A DNA stretch of 64,000 nucleotides from positions 124,001-188,000 of the forward strand of contig NZ_AP021870.1 in NCBI RefSeq assembly GCF_026001925.1, read 5' to 3'. Positions 1 to 7,664 of the stretch are shown in pieces. The DNA is from Vibrio gangliei (GTDB lineage Bacteria; Pseudomonadota; Gammaproteobacteria; Enterobacterales; Vibrionaceae). Under the pieces are notes generated by a model that did not search any database, was not told where the DNA came from, and saw only the letters and a list, made by a program, of their open reading frames with translations. A program made the translations under genes and the position numbers. Numbering within the stretch: position 1 is the stretch's first letter; every line of letters begins with the position of its first letter.

Positions 1-897
1 TAAGTCTTTTAGTGACATATTGATTTTCTCAACCAATGCAGAGTCCATGCCTTTTGGCCCTATGACGTAATAGTTGGTTACGGCATAAGATTTTTCATAA
101 CCCATCTCTTGCAGAGTTTTATAGTTTTCAGGAGCAGTAGGCATGAAATCATCGATCACGGCGCCATTTGCACCAACGGTGCCTAAGATCTTTAATTTTC
201 CAGCTTGTTCATATTCTTCACCATTTGCGAGAGATACTGTTCCTAAATCAATAAACCCGCCAGCAAGACTCGTTAAGCGGTCTGTCTCTTGAGAGGCTTC
301 TACATATTTGAACTTTATGCCTAAATTATGCTCAAGTGTGCCTAATAAAAACTGAGTAGTTCCATTAGGTGAAATACCCGCTTTGACCGTATTGGGGTTT
401 GCTTTCATATATTCGACAAGCTCAGCAAAAGTGTTGTAGGGCGCATCGGTGCGTACTGCTATTGCTCGTAAGCCATTGTTTCCCATATGGGCAATAAGTG
501 TTATATCTTTAAGTGGGTCAACATCAGACGAGCCAGTGACATATTGAGTAAAGAGTGCAGAATGGGTTTCACTTAATGTTAAGCCATTTGGCTTTTTATT
601 TGCTAGCTGTGTAAAACTGGCAACCGTGCTATTAAAGTTTTTAGCTGCGAAATTCATTCCCGTTTTGTCTGACCAGCCATTTGATAAAAATCGAGTCGTA
701 AGATCAGAACCACCTCCCGGCTTTCCTGGAATATATAAGGTTACAGTATTATCAGTCCAAGCTAGAGAGGTATCTTGCTGCACTTGTGGGGTGTTTTTTG
801 ATGTTTCTACTTGAGTTTCTGATTTATTATCAAAACATCCTGTTGTGGAGAATAAAGTCAGTAATAGTGCAGCTCCTAAAATAGCTTTGTTCTTCAT
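1..897 (-). CDS. Tripartite tricarboxylate transporter substrate-binding protein (TctC/Bug family), 3' end outside window
   Basis: The frame is open from an ATG at 897 to the window edge (299 codons, no stop), so the C-terminus is missing. The N-terminus is a hydrophobic signal ending in Thr-Thr-Gly-Cys at about residue 20, which suggests a lipoprotein. The PGKPGGGSDLTTRF stretch is the ligand-loop signature of the TctC/Bug family, which captures carboxylates for TctAB-type permeases; those permease genes would lie beyond the left edge. It starts 32 bp after the enolase-superfamily gene on the same strand, so the two are probably co-transcribed and the ligand may be the substrate of that enzyme. 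The ligand itself cannot be read from the sequence. Confidence 0.85.
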   Translation of the reverse strand, partial: MKNKAILGAALLLTLFSTTGCFDNKSETQVETSKNTPQVQQDTSLAWTDNTVTLYIPGKPGGGSDLTTRFLSNGWSDKTGMNFAAKNFNSTVASFTQLANKKPNGLTLSETHSALFTQYVTGSSDVDPLKDITLIAHMGNNGLRAIAVRTDAPYNTFAELVEYMKANPNTVKAGISPNGTTQFLLGTLEHNLGIKFKYVEASQETDRLTSLAGGFIDLGTVSLANGEEYEQAGKLKILGTVGANGAVIDDFMPTAPENYKTLQEMGYEKSYAVTNYYVIGPKGMDSALVEKINMSLKDL

Positions 898-929
898 AAT
901 TAAAATCCTTGTAGGGTAAATAAGTGTTA

Positions 930-2063
930 TTAGTTGTTATAAAAATATTGTTTTAATTTAAGTAGGCCATCTCTTTCTAGCTTTTCTATATTTAATCTCT
1001 GAGCATTGCCTGGAATATTGGTAGGTAAATAAAATCTCCCATTTCGTTCTTCAGGAATATTGAGTGCATATTCACAAACCGGTTGGCTAATAGGTTCATG
1101 AAATTCAATTAATTCATCTTCATTAAATAATGTGCCAAATAAGGCGCATAGATAAACACGTCCTCCCGACATGAATCGCAGATTTTTTTCACGGGATAAA
1201 TTTCTAATAGCAATTAAATCATCTATTCTTGTCATGCGACCAACCGACGGCTGTAAAACATCAACCCCTTTCTCGGCATATATTTCAAATTCGTAATTAA
1301 TACGCATCGATTCGCCAAACGCTAGAGGAACTTTGACCCCTCTTTCTTTTAACTCTTTGATACCATTCATATCATTTGCGTGGATCGGTTCTTCTAACCA
1401 AGCTAGATTAAAAGATTCTGTCAGCTCTGCGAATTGAACTGCGGTTTGCACATCCCATTTTTGGTTGGCATCTACTGCAATTTCGATATCTGACCCAAGT
1501 GCGGTTCGAACTTTATCAATACGTTGTAAATCTCGCTCCATGTTGTCACTACCGACTTTGAATTTAACAGTGGTATATCCCTCACTGACGTAGCGTTGCA
1601 TGTCATCAACAAGCTCCGAATCGTCAAGTAAAATGGATCCCCCACCTTTATAAGCCTTAGCCCAATCCTTCTCTGCACCGAGGAAGCGGTGTAGTGGCAT
1701 ATTTTTGCGTTGTGCTAGGAGATCCAGCATCAGAGTATCCATTTTTCCTAAACAAACTGCTTTTTCACTTTGGCTGCCACTATTTCTTACCTTCCAATAT
1801 AAAAAGTTTCTCCATTCATTAAATGAACGAGATTCTCCCGTTAAGATCAAAGGTAAAATAGTGTGGATAAAGGTTTTATCTATTGCTAAATAGTGGGCAA
1901 CGAATCCTTCTGAATCATGCAGTTCGATACATCCTCTTTCAGGAGCGAATTGCCCAAGCCCACCGGTACCATCTTGAAAAGTTTTGGGGAGCTTAATGGG
2001 ATCAAACTCATAATATATCGCTTTTCTAAAACTCAATTTTTCATCGAAATTGTAGCGAAACAT
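930..2063 (-). CDS. Enolase-superfamily enzyme (mandelate racemase/muconate lactonizing type), probable sugar-acid dehydratase
   Basis: The 377-residue protein has the capping domain followed by the TIM-barrel signature of the superfamily: a KFK (KxK) motif near residue 167, and metal ligands Asp in VDAN (about 198), Glu in LEEP (about 225) and Glu in FGES (about 251). The usual late His of sugar-acid dehydratases is not obvious; MSGGRVYL stands there instead, so subgroup and reaction are uncertain. The ATG at 2063 is preferred over the one at 2075 because GAGG lies 6 bases before it. Clustering with a TctC binding protein and a FadR-type regulator suggests catabolism of an imported acid sugar (inference). 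Confidence 0.8.
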   Translation of the reverse strand: MFRYNFDEKLSFRKAIYYEFDPIKLPKTFQDGTGGLGQFAPERGCIELHDSEGFVAHYLAIDKTFIHTILPLILTGESRSFNEWRNFLYWKVRNSGSQSEKAVCLGKMDTLMLDLLAQRKNMPLHRFLGAEKDWAKAYKGGGSILLDDSELVDDMQRYVSEGYTTVKFKVGSDNMERDLQRIDKVRTALGSDIEIAVDANQKWDVQTAVQFAELTESFNLAWLEEPIHANDMNGIKELKERGVKVPLAFGESMRINYEFEIYAEKGVDVLQPSVGRMTRIDDLIAIRNLSREKNLRFMSGGRVYLCALFGTLFNEDELIEFHEPISQPVCEYALNIPEERNGRFYLPTNIPGNAQRLNIEKLERDGLLKLKQYFYNN

Positions 2064-2132
2064 GATTTCCCTCATTTATGTTTGGTATCTTAAAATTTAA
2101 AAAAAAACAATTAATCCGTTTAGATAATTCTT

Positions 2133-2147
2133 ACTTGTATTACAAGT
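2133..2147. promoter_or_regulatory. Probable GntR/FadR-type operator 1
   Basis: ACTTGTATTACAAGT is a perfect odd-centre palindrome fitting the FadR-subfamily pattern TNGTNNNACNA. It lies 70 bp upstream of the enolase-superfamily start and shares its CTTGT-N3-ACAAG core with a second site at 2305-2317. The adjacent GntR protein is the obvious ligand (inference). Confidence 0.8.
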
Positions 2148-2304
2148 TGGTGTTATCTTATGCGGTAAATGTATCAGTGTGGATTATAGATTAATGGTGT
2201 TTTGATCTCATTTTTGCTGTAAATATATACTATTTATCTATAAATGGAATAATGTGTGAGTTTGGTCACGTTTGTTATTTAGTCGTTTGTTTAAATTACT
2301 AATG

Positions 2305-2317
2305 CTTGTAATACAAG
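2305..2317. promoter_or_regulatory. Probable GntR/FadR-type operator 2
   Basis: CTTGTAATACAAG is a perfect palindrome with the same half-sites as the 2133-2147 site, 29 bp before the regulator's start. Its position suggests autoregulation of the GntR gene, while the first site would control the divergent catabolic genes. Confidence 0.8.
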
Positions 2318-2346
2318 TTGGGTGGCTAATTTAAGGAATGTTAAGA

Positions 2347-3027
2347 ATGAAAAAATCCGGTCGATTATCGACAGATGTTATTCAAGATCTAATCTCTGAA
2401 ATTGATAATGGTAAGTATCAAGCGGGGGATAAGTTACCATCTGAGCATGAGTTGATTGAGCAATTTAATGTGAGCCGGACGGTAATACGAGAAGTGATAG
2501 CCAATTTGAGAGCAAATAATTTAATTGAAACTCGGCAGGGGAAAGGAGCATTTGTGCTTCCTAAGCCTTTGCTTGATGGATTTCAGCTTAAAGATACGGA
2601 TGCACCTGCTGCAGAAAAGCTTGGTTATATTTTAGATATGCGTATTGCTATTGAAGCTGAAACAGCGTTGATGGCGGCTAAAAATAGAACAGAGAAAGAT
2701 TTACAGCGTATTAAAGCCGCTATTGTAGAAATGGAAAGTATGATTAATGAAGAAAAACCACCGCTCCAAGCAGATCTAAATTTTCATTACGCTATTGCTA
2801 TCGCCTCAAAAAACCCACATTTTCTTGGTTTATTAAAATACATTGATAGTCATTTAGTACCAGAAAAACAACAGATTACTCCAATTCAAAGAAAAATTCA
2901 GGCTTTAAAAGAACATGAACAAATATGCCATGCCATTGAATTGGGAGATCCTGATGCTGCAAGAGCAGCAATGCGTTTGCACTTATCTGGTACACGAGAA
3001 CGATTAACTTCGCGGCTAAAAAAATAA
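2347..3027 (+). CDS. GntR-family transcriptional regulator, FadR subfamily (FCD domain)
   Basis: The 226-residue protein has an N-terminal winged helix-turn-helix (about residues 5-70, with GDKLPSEHELIEQFNVSRTVIREVI) and a C-terminal FCD all-helical ligand domain (about 85-215, with metal-binding-type His residues in LNFHYAIA and HEQICHAI). The ATG at 2347 is chosen because AAGGA directly abuts the ATG at 2338 but is well spaced for 2347. It diverges from the enolase-superfamily/TctC pair and very likely represses it through the two CTTGT-N3-ACAAG sites. The effector is unknown, but members of this type often bind uronates or related acids. Confidence 0.88.
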   Translation: MKKSGRLSTDVIQDLISEIDNGKYQAGDKLPSEHELIEQFNVSRTVIREVIANLRANNLIETRQGKGAFVLPKPLLDGFQLKDTDAPAAEKLGYILDMRIAIEAETALMAAKNRTEKDLQRIKAAIVEMESMINEEKPPLQADLNFHYAIAIASKNPHFLGLLKYIDSHLVPEKQQITPIQRKIQALKEHEQICHAIELGDPDAARAAMRLHLSGTRERLTSRLKK

Positions 3028-3058
3028 CCCCCAGTAAGTTATAAACTGGGGGCTTGTT
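3028..3058 (+). terminator. Rho-independent terminator after the GntR gene
   Basis: The stem CCCCCAGT / ACTGGGGG with a 9-nt loop is followed by CTTGTTTG. It starts immediately after the GntR stop codon. Confidence 0.75.
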
Positions 3059-3117
3059 TGATTTGTGGTCTTAATCGAGAGCGCCTGAATACCACCGGCG
3101 CTTCATTTTATGTGCGG

Positions 3118-5355
3118 TTATTTAAGCAACTCTTTCAGTGCTAAGGCTTCATCTCGACCTGGCATTGGCTTCGACTCATCAATCTTCGCTGCTTGTTTTA
3201 GTTTCTCAAGTAGCTCAGGTTTGATGGTGTTACCGTCAGTAAATTGTGTTTTGCCTTTTTCATAGAAAGCATTATCAACCGACTTATCTGCACTGACAGA
3301 ATCATCGTATTTACTGGTTTGGTAGAAACGCAGAGAGGTATTACCTGTGAATGTGCCTTGTTTGATCTCATCTGAATATGGGCTTAAACGGAATAGGTAG
3401 TTAAAGCGCTTATTGTCGATTGAGACGTTGTTTTCAACCGTTAATGAACCAGGGTTGAAGTTGTCGGTAAAGCCGTCCATGTTGTTGGCAAACGCTAGGC
3501 TGTTTTTGATGACGTGGTTGACTGGTAAGCCTTCGCCGCCCAATTTAAAGCCGTTACCAATGGTGCCGCCTGAATTTGGATGGTCTAGCGTTTGACCATT
3601 TTTGAACGCGATAGAATCGATAATAGTTACCACACCGTTCGGGCCATCTTCCACTTTGTTGAATAGATCCCAGCCGTCATCCGCATTGTGGTGCGAGATA
3701 CAACGGATAAAGGTGTTACCATCACCCACGCGCATTTTGGCTGCGAAACCATCGGCGTTGATGCGAGATTTATCCATGTTGTTGTAGCTTTCACTATCCA
3801 TGACTGTGTTGTAGCTTGCCCATAATGCGCGACCTACACCTTCAGGAGAGGTGATTTGGAAGCCAGTATCCGGCGCTCCGTGAGTCAACATTTTCTCGAA
3901 GGTGTTGTGGCTACCGTAAACAATAAATTGGCCGCCAGCGATTTCGATATTTTTGTAGTGCCAGTAATGAGCAGAATGAACTACTTCACCCGTAAAGCGA
4001 ACGTTATCGCCCAGTGCAACGAGTGTTTTTTCTTTACCTTCTACACCACTGAACTCTGCTGAAATCTTAGTGGCAGGGTAGTCACCGTCTTCTAGGTAAA
4101 TAGTGCCACCCGGTGCCAGTAGTTGCAGCGCGGTTTCTAGGTTAACCGGTTTGCCTTCGCTGCCATCACCCGCAGCGGTGGCATTCGGGCTAACGTAGAT
4201 TTTCTCTGGGTTATCAATTACAGATTTCGTTACAGTGACTTTTTGTACTTTAGGTTTAAGATCTGGGCCTTCTGCCGCTGTAAAGGTAATTTCAAAGTTG
4301 CTTGACGCTTTATCAAGATCGGCTTTGTGGCTAAATAGCGCACCCGCTTCCACTTTTTCACCTGAAACAATCTCTTTACCATCTTGAGTCACAGAGAATG
4401 TACCGGCGTAGTTGGCACGCGCTTGAACGTAGTAATCGTCACTGGCTGTGTGTGCTGAAGAGGCATTTTCAAATACCAGTTTATTTTGTGGTGCTTGGTA
4501 TTTTGGTGCGTCTTTGGTGTTAGCTTCAGACAGTTTTAAATCCACATCATACACAGAAATTTTTGCGTTACGTGAAGCGAAGAAACCAACATATTGATTA
4601 TCAGGATCTTGCATTTCAACTAGGTTTGCCGGTGCGTCTTTAAGAGGCACAGTTTTCGTTGTTTTGCCATCGCTGAACGTGACTTCGAATGTTTCGTCAG
4701 TACGAGTTACTGACATAGTGTATTTAAGTGATTCACCAAACTTCACGCCTTTTAGGTACTCATCGCGGTACATTTTATTGCCGCCTGTGCCCCAAGGGTG
4801 GTAGATACCCTCGCGATAATTACCATTGATGTTGGTTAAGCCGTTCGCATCGCCTTTTTTATTAGCACGGAATGCGTTCATCACCATGTTTGAAGCCGCT
4901 GGGAATTCTTCCATGCCCAGAGGTTGTGGATCGAGACGTGGTTTACCGACGATATCGCGCACCATAATACCTGCACCTTCTTGGCGGTTTGGCGCAGCGC
5001 CCGTTTCTGGGCCAAGTTGGTCAAGCGTGACGGTGGCAGAAAGCGTAAAGTTCACATCGGTTGGTAGAGCTGTGTAGTAGTATGTGACACCTTCGTGAGA
5101 GTTCGCTAATTTGCCGCCGCGGCTTTCAATGGTGAAGTGCTTTTCAAGTTTACCTGAAGTGATTTTTTTACCATCAACGGTCACTTGGTTAGTGCCGACT
5201 TTTTCCGGCAAGATGGTGGATCCGAAGTTTAAGTCAGTTGACTGGCCAAACGTAACTGCATGCCATTCAAGTGAGTTAACATCCGGTAGCGCTGCGTGGG
5301 CGGCAAGTGGGCTAAGCGCAAGAGCAATTAAGCCTGTTAGAGTTTTCTTTTTCAT
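3118..5355 (-). CDS. pelX: Exo-polygalacturonate lyase, PL9 family (PelX-like), exported
   Basis: The 745-residue protein starts with a signal peptide (MKKKTLTGLIALALSPLAAHA). A PelX-type N-terminal region of about 400 residues comes first, then a right-handed beta-helix lyase domain with the PL9 hallmarks DGFAAKMRVG, HHNADDGWDLFNK and GNGFKLGGEG. Length and layout match Dickeya PelX, a periplasmic enzyme releasing unsaturated dimers from polygalacturonate ends. The ATG at 5355 is used because AGGA lies 7 bases upstream; the GTG at 5361 is too close to it. It sits downstream of kdgM with a terminator hairpin between, suggesting partial read-through from the porin promoter. Confidence 0.9.
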   Translation of the reverse strand: MKKKTLTGLIALALSPLAAHAALPDVNSLEWHAVTFGQSTDLNFGSTILPEKVGTNQVTVDGKKITSGKLEKHFTIESRGGKLANSHEGVTYYYTALPTDVNFTLSATVTLDQLGPETGAAPNRQEGAGIMVRDIVGKPRLDPQPLGMEEFPAASNMVMNAFRANKKGDANGLTNINGNYREGIYHPWGTGGNKMYRDEYLKGVKFGESLKYTMSVTRTDETFEVTFSDGKTTKTVPLKDAPANLVEMQDPDNQYVGFFASRNAKISVYDVDLKLSEANTKDAPKYQAPQNKLVFENASSAHTASDDYYVQARANYAGTFSVTQDGKEIVSGEKVEAGALFSHKADLDKASSNFEITFTAAEGPDLKPKVQKVTVTKSVIDNPEKIYVSPNATAAGDGSEGKPVNLETALQLLAPGGTIYLEDGDYPATKISAEFSGVEGKEKTLVALGDNVRFTGEVVHSAHYWHYKNIEIAGGQFIVYGSHNTFEKMLTHGAPDTGFQITSPEGVGRALWASYNTVMDSESYNNMDKSRINADGFAAKMRVGDGNTFIRCISHHNADDGWDLFNKVEDGPNGVVTIIDSIAFKNGQTLDHPNSGGTIGNGFKLGGEGLPVNHVIKNSLAFANNMDGFTDNFNPGSLTVENNVSIDNKRFNYLFRLSPYSDEIKQGTFTGNTSLRFYQTSKYDDSVSADKSVDNAFYEKGKTQFTDGNTIKPELLEKLKQAAKIDESKPMPGRDEALALKELLK

Positions 5356-5383
5356 CGTCACGTCCTTTAAAGCGAAAAGAAAA

Positions 5384-5413
5384 AAGAGTTTATATATAGC
5401 GATATAAACTCTT
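5384..5413 (-). terminator. Terminator/attenuator between kdgM and pelX
   Basis: A perfect 12-bp stem (AAGAGTTTATAT / ATATAAACTCTT) with a 6-nt loop is followed by a T-run when read on the minus strand. It lies between the porin stop and the pelX start, so pelX expression would depend on read-through or on a weak promoter of its own. Confidence 0.8.
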
Positions 5414-5430
5414 TAATGTAGATAGGTTTA

Positions 5431-6147
5431 TTAGAAGTTGTATTTTAGGCCGACACGGTAGCGAGGAACGTACTCATCTTTACCTTCTTTCATTCCGTCA
5501 GTATTTTGGCTGACCATACCGAATTCCATAAAAGGTCTCCAGCCGCTTTCAAAGCCTTTATATTCTGCGGTTAAGTTAACTAGGTTTAGATAGTTGTTAT
5601 CACCGTCGTAGCCTGAGCTGTCTGATTGTTCGAATTTATATTCAAAATCAATACCGAGCCCAAAGTCGCCAATGTTATAACCACTGGTTAGGTTCAACTG
5701 ATTGTAGTGGCTGTTGTCTGTACCAGGATCAGAAACGTTTTTATAACCATAGCGGTAACGTAATGCGACGTTCCAATCATCGGTAAGCTTTTGAGTACCT
5801 TTTAAATCCAGTTTATGAGTTACTGAAGAGTCACCAGCATCGATTGCATAAGCAGGTTGTAAAGTGAAGCTATCGAATGCTTTGTAGTTGTAGCTAACTT
5901 TTGTTTCATGGCCAACACTTTTGATTTCACCTAGGTTGACATCATCTCCAGCGTAGCCCCATTTGATCTCACCACTGATACCGATACCATTCGCAAAAGT
6001 ATGAGCCAGTGTCATACGATCACGGTGACGTGAAGCCATGTCGCCTTCTTCAGGAATAAATTCATGACGAAGGTTGATGCTAGCAGCAGACGCGCCCATG
6101 GAGGTTAACGCGATTGCAACCATTGGTACTAAAAGCAATTTTTTCAT
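5431..6147 (-). CDS. kdgM: Oligogalacturonate-specific outer-membrane porin, KdgM family (copy 1)
   Basis: The 238-residue protein has a signal peptide (MKKLLLVPMVAIALTSMGASA) and then alternating amphipathic strands typical of a 12-strand KdgM barrel: the opening INLRHEFIPE, aromatic girdles and a C-terminal RYRVGLKYNF ending in Phe, the outer-membrane insertion signal. KdgM porins pass oligogalacturonates across the outer membrane. The ATG at 6147 has AAGGA 8 bases upstream, better than the GTG at 6153. A KdgR-type box lies at 6216-6235. A paralogue is at 22455-23180. Confidence 0.92.
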   Translation of the reverse strand: MKKLLLVPMVAIALTSMGASAASINLRHEFIPEEGDMASRHRDRMTLAHTFANGIGISGEIKWGYAGDDVNLGEIKSVGHETKVSYNYKAFDSFTLQPAYAIDAGDSSVTHKLDLKGTQKLTDDWNVALRYRYGYKNVSDPGTDNSHYNQLNLTSGYNIGDFGLGIDFEYKFEQSDSSGYDGDNNYLNLVNLTAEYKGFESGWRPFMEFGMVSQNTDGMKEGKDEYVPRYRVGLKYNF

Positions 6148-6215
6148 TTTCACAGTCCTTTTGATTATTATTTTTGTTGTTGCAAAGACACTTTCTTCTT
6201 GCCTAAATACTATAG

Positions 6216-6235
6216 TGAAACAGTGTTCTATTTTA
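6216..6235 (+). promoter_or_regulatory. Probable KdgR box upstream of kdgM copy 1
   Basis: TGAAACAGTGTTCTATTTTA matches the box repeated before other pectin genes in this window (TGAAACATTGTTTTGA-like), 69 bp before the kdgM start. A CRP-like half-site (TTTGTGATC) lies nearby at about 6254-6263. Confidence 0.7.
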
Positions 6236-6352
6236 AAAGAAAGGTTGGTTTGATTTGTGATCTTGGTAACTTTGTGTGATTAGGAATGTGAACAGATTCA
6301 CGTTACTTATGAGTTTAAAATGTGGCGCGAAATAACTGGTGTGATAGGCATA

Positions 6353-6385
6353 AAAAATCCCAGTTAACAGGCTGTTAACTGGGAT
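6353..6385 (-). terminator. Rho-independent terminator downstream of ogl
   Basis: The palindrome AATCCCAGTTAACAG / CTGTTAACTGGGATT is followed by TTTTT on the minus strand. It lies about 40 bp past the ogl stop. Confidence 0.85.
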
Positions 6386-6421
6386 TCGGTGGTTGTTAAA
6401 AATGTGTTGTTTTACACGAGA

Positions 6422-7603
6422 TTATGCCTTTAATTCTTCTGGAACTTCTGCGATGTAAACCGCAGGTACACCTTCGAAATCGCTAGTAAATAATACGCCA
6501 GTATCACCCGGGGTAAATGATGGGTGAGGGTGGGTAATTTGACGGTCTCCGTCTAACACTTCCCAAGATGTACTGTGTTTTGCTAGGCGGGCAAAGCTCT
6601 TCTTCTCAGTATTAAGAATGTATAAGAACGGGTCGTTTTCGATATCGTAGCCGTCAGTGTCGTTGACATCCACAGGCGCATCGCTGCCATCACCCACCAT
6701 AAGCGTACCGTTGTGGTTACTCATTAGGTGAGAACATTGTGGCATTTCCATCACCATTTCGTTTTCGAGTGTTTCTGGATTGGCTTTGAAGATCACGCGC
6801 TCCGTTTGGCCTTTGAAGTAAGAAACGTAAGCCATTGCTGAGCCATCTGGAATCCAAAATTCATGCGTGCAAGACTCACCTTCGGCGTGTTCTTTGATCT
6901 TACGAACATTGCTACCATCTTCATTCACTAGCCACATACGCGCATCTACAAGGTCGTGTGGGCCTTCATGACAGAAGCCGATAGTATTGTCGTCAAACGG
7001 GCGATAAATAGGATGACCTAACCAGGCATCGTCTTGATGTACTACATCTAACGCGCCAGTTTCGATATCAACTTTGATTAAACGACAGGTTGGGTTGGTG
7101 TGGTAGAACTCAGCGAATTTTTCCCAAGAAGTGAGAGGTTTCCAACAGCTTTTCTTGATTTCGATACCCACGAGTTTAGTACAGTCAGAGTTCGCAACCC
7201 AAGTGCCATAACCTTTCCATTCTTCATCAACGGTGTAGATCACTTTTTCTTCTAGTGTCTCCAGGTCAACTTTCATTAGGTTTAATTCGTTTTTCACGTA
7301 GAAGAACGATTTGTCGTCAGTTGAGATAAAACCGCCAAAGGTATTGTCTCCTTTGCCTTCAGTAAGCTGAGTGGCTTTTTGGGTTTTTAGATCAAGCAGG
7401 TAATAGTTGCGGTTTGCTTCGCCGTTAACCACATCGAAGTCACCAGCAAATAAAAGCTTAGAACCATCAGTGGTGAAGCATTTTTGATAGAAGTAGTTAC
7501 GGTGACAGATAACGTTAGTCGGCGTTAAACGAGTGACTTTGTTGTTAGTATCTGAATCTACGAAAGTTTCAAATTGTAGATCGATGATTTGACCTTTAGC
7601 CAT
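6422..7603 (-). CDS. ogl: Oligogalacturonate lyase, PL22 family, cytoplasmic
   Basis: The 393-residue protein has no signal peptide and the seven-bladed propeller repeats of Ogl, with recognisable segments ICHRNYFYQKCFTTDGSKLLFAGD, GFCHEGPHD and QCSHLMSNHNG that supply the metal-binding histidines. The length agrees with the family (about 388 residues). Ogl splits unsaturated digalacturonate into 4-deoxy-L-threo-5-hexosulose uronate and related monomers. It is 61 bp downstream of the symporter gene on the same strand, with a short hairpin in the gap, and is followed by a strong terminator. Confidence 0.95.
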   Translation of the reverse strand: MAKGQIIDLQFETFVDSDTNNKVTRLTPTNVICHRNYFYQKCFTTDGSKLLFAGDFDVVNGEANRNYYLLDLKTQKATQLTEGKGDNTFGGFISTDDKSFFYVKNELNLMKVDLETLEEKVIYTVDEEWKGYGTWVANSDCTKLVGIEIKKSCWKPLTSWEKFAEFYHTNPTCRLIKVDIETGALDVVHQDDAWLGHPIYRPFDDNTIGFCHEGPHDLVDARMWLVNEDGSNVRKIKEHAEGESCTHEFWIPDGSAMAYVSYFKGQTERVIFKANPETLENEMVMEMPQCSHLMSNHNGTLMVGDGSDAPVDVNDTDGYDIENDPFLYILNTEKKSFARLAKHSTSWEVLDGDRQITHPHPSFTPGDTGVLFTSDFEGVPAVYIAEVPEELKA

Positions 7604-7620
7604 AATATTCTCCTAAAAGT

Positions 7621-7645
7621 ACAGCCAGTAACTAGGACTGGCTGT
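7621..7645 (-). other. Hairpin between symporter gene and ogl
   Basis: The inverted repeat ACAGCCAGT / ACTGGCTGT has a 7-nt loop. The minus-strand T tract is short, so it may be a weak attenuator or an mRNA-processing structure rather than a full terminator. Confidence 0.55.
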
Positions 7646-7664
7646 TTATTATTCATTGATTTAA

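Noticed and set aside
3080..3102. GC-rich inverted repeat AGCGCC / GGCGCT downstream of pelX
   Set aside because: It has no T-run on the minus strand, so it was not called as a terminator.
5111..5407. A 98-codon plus-strand frame antisense to pelX
   Set aside because: It overlaps the signal-peptide and N-terminal coding region of a clear PL9 gene and the terminator.
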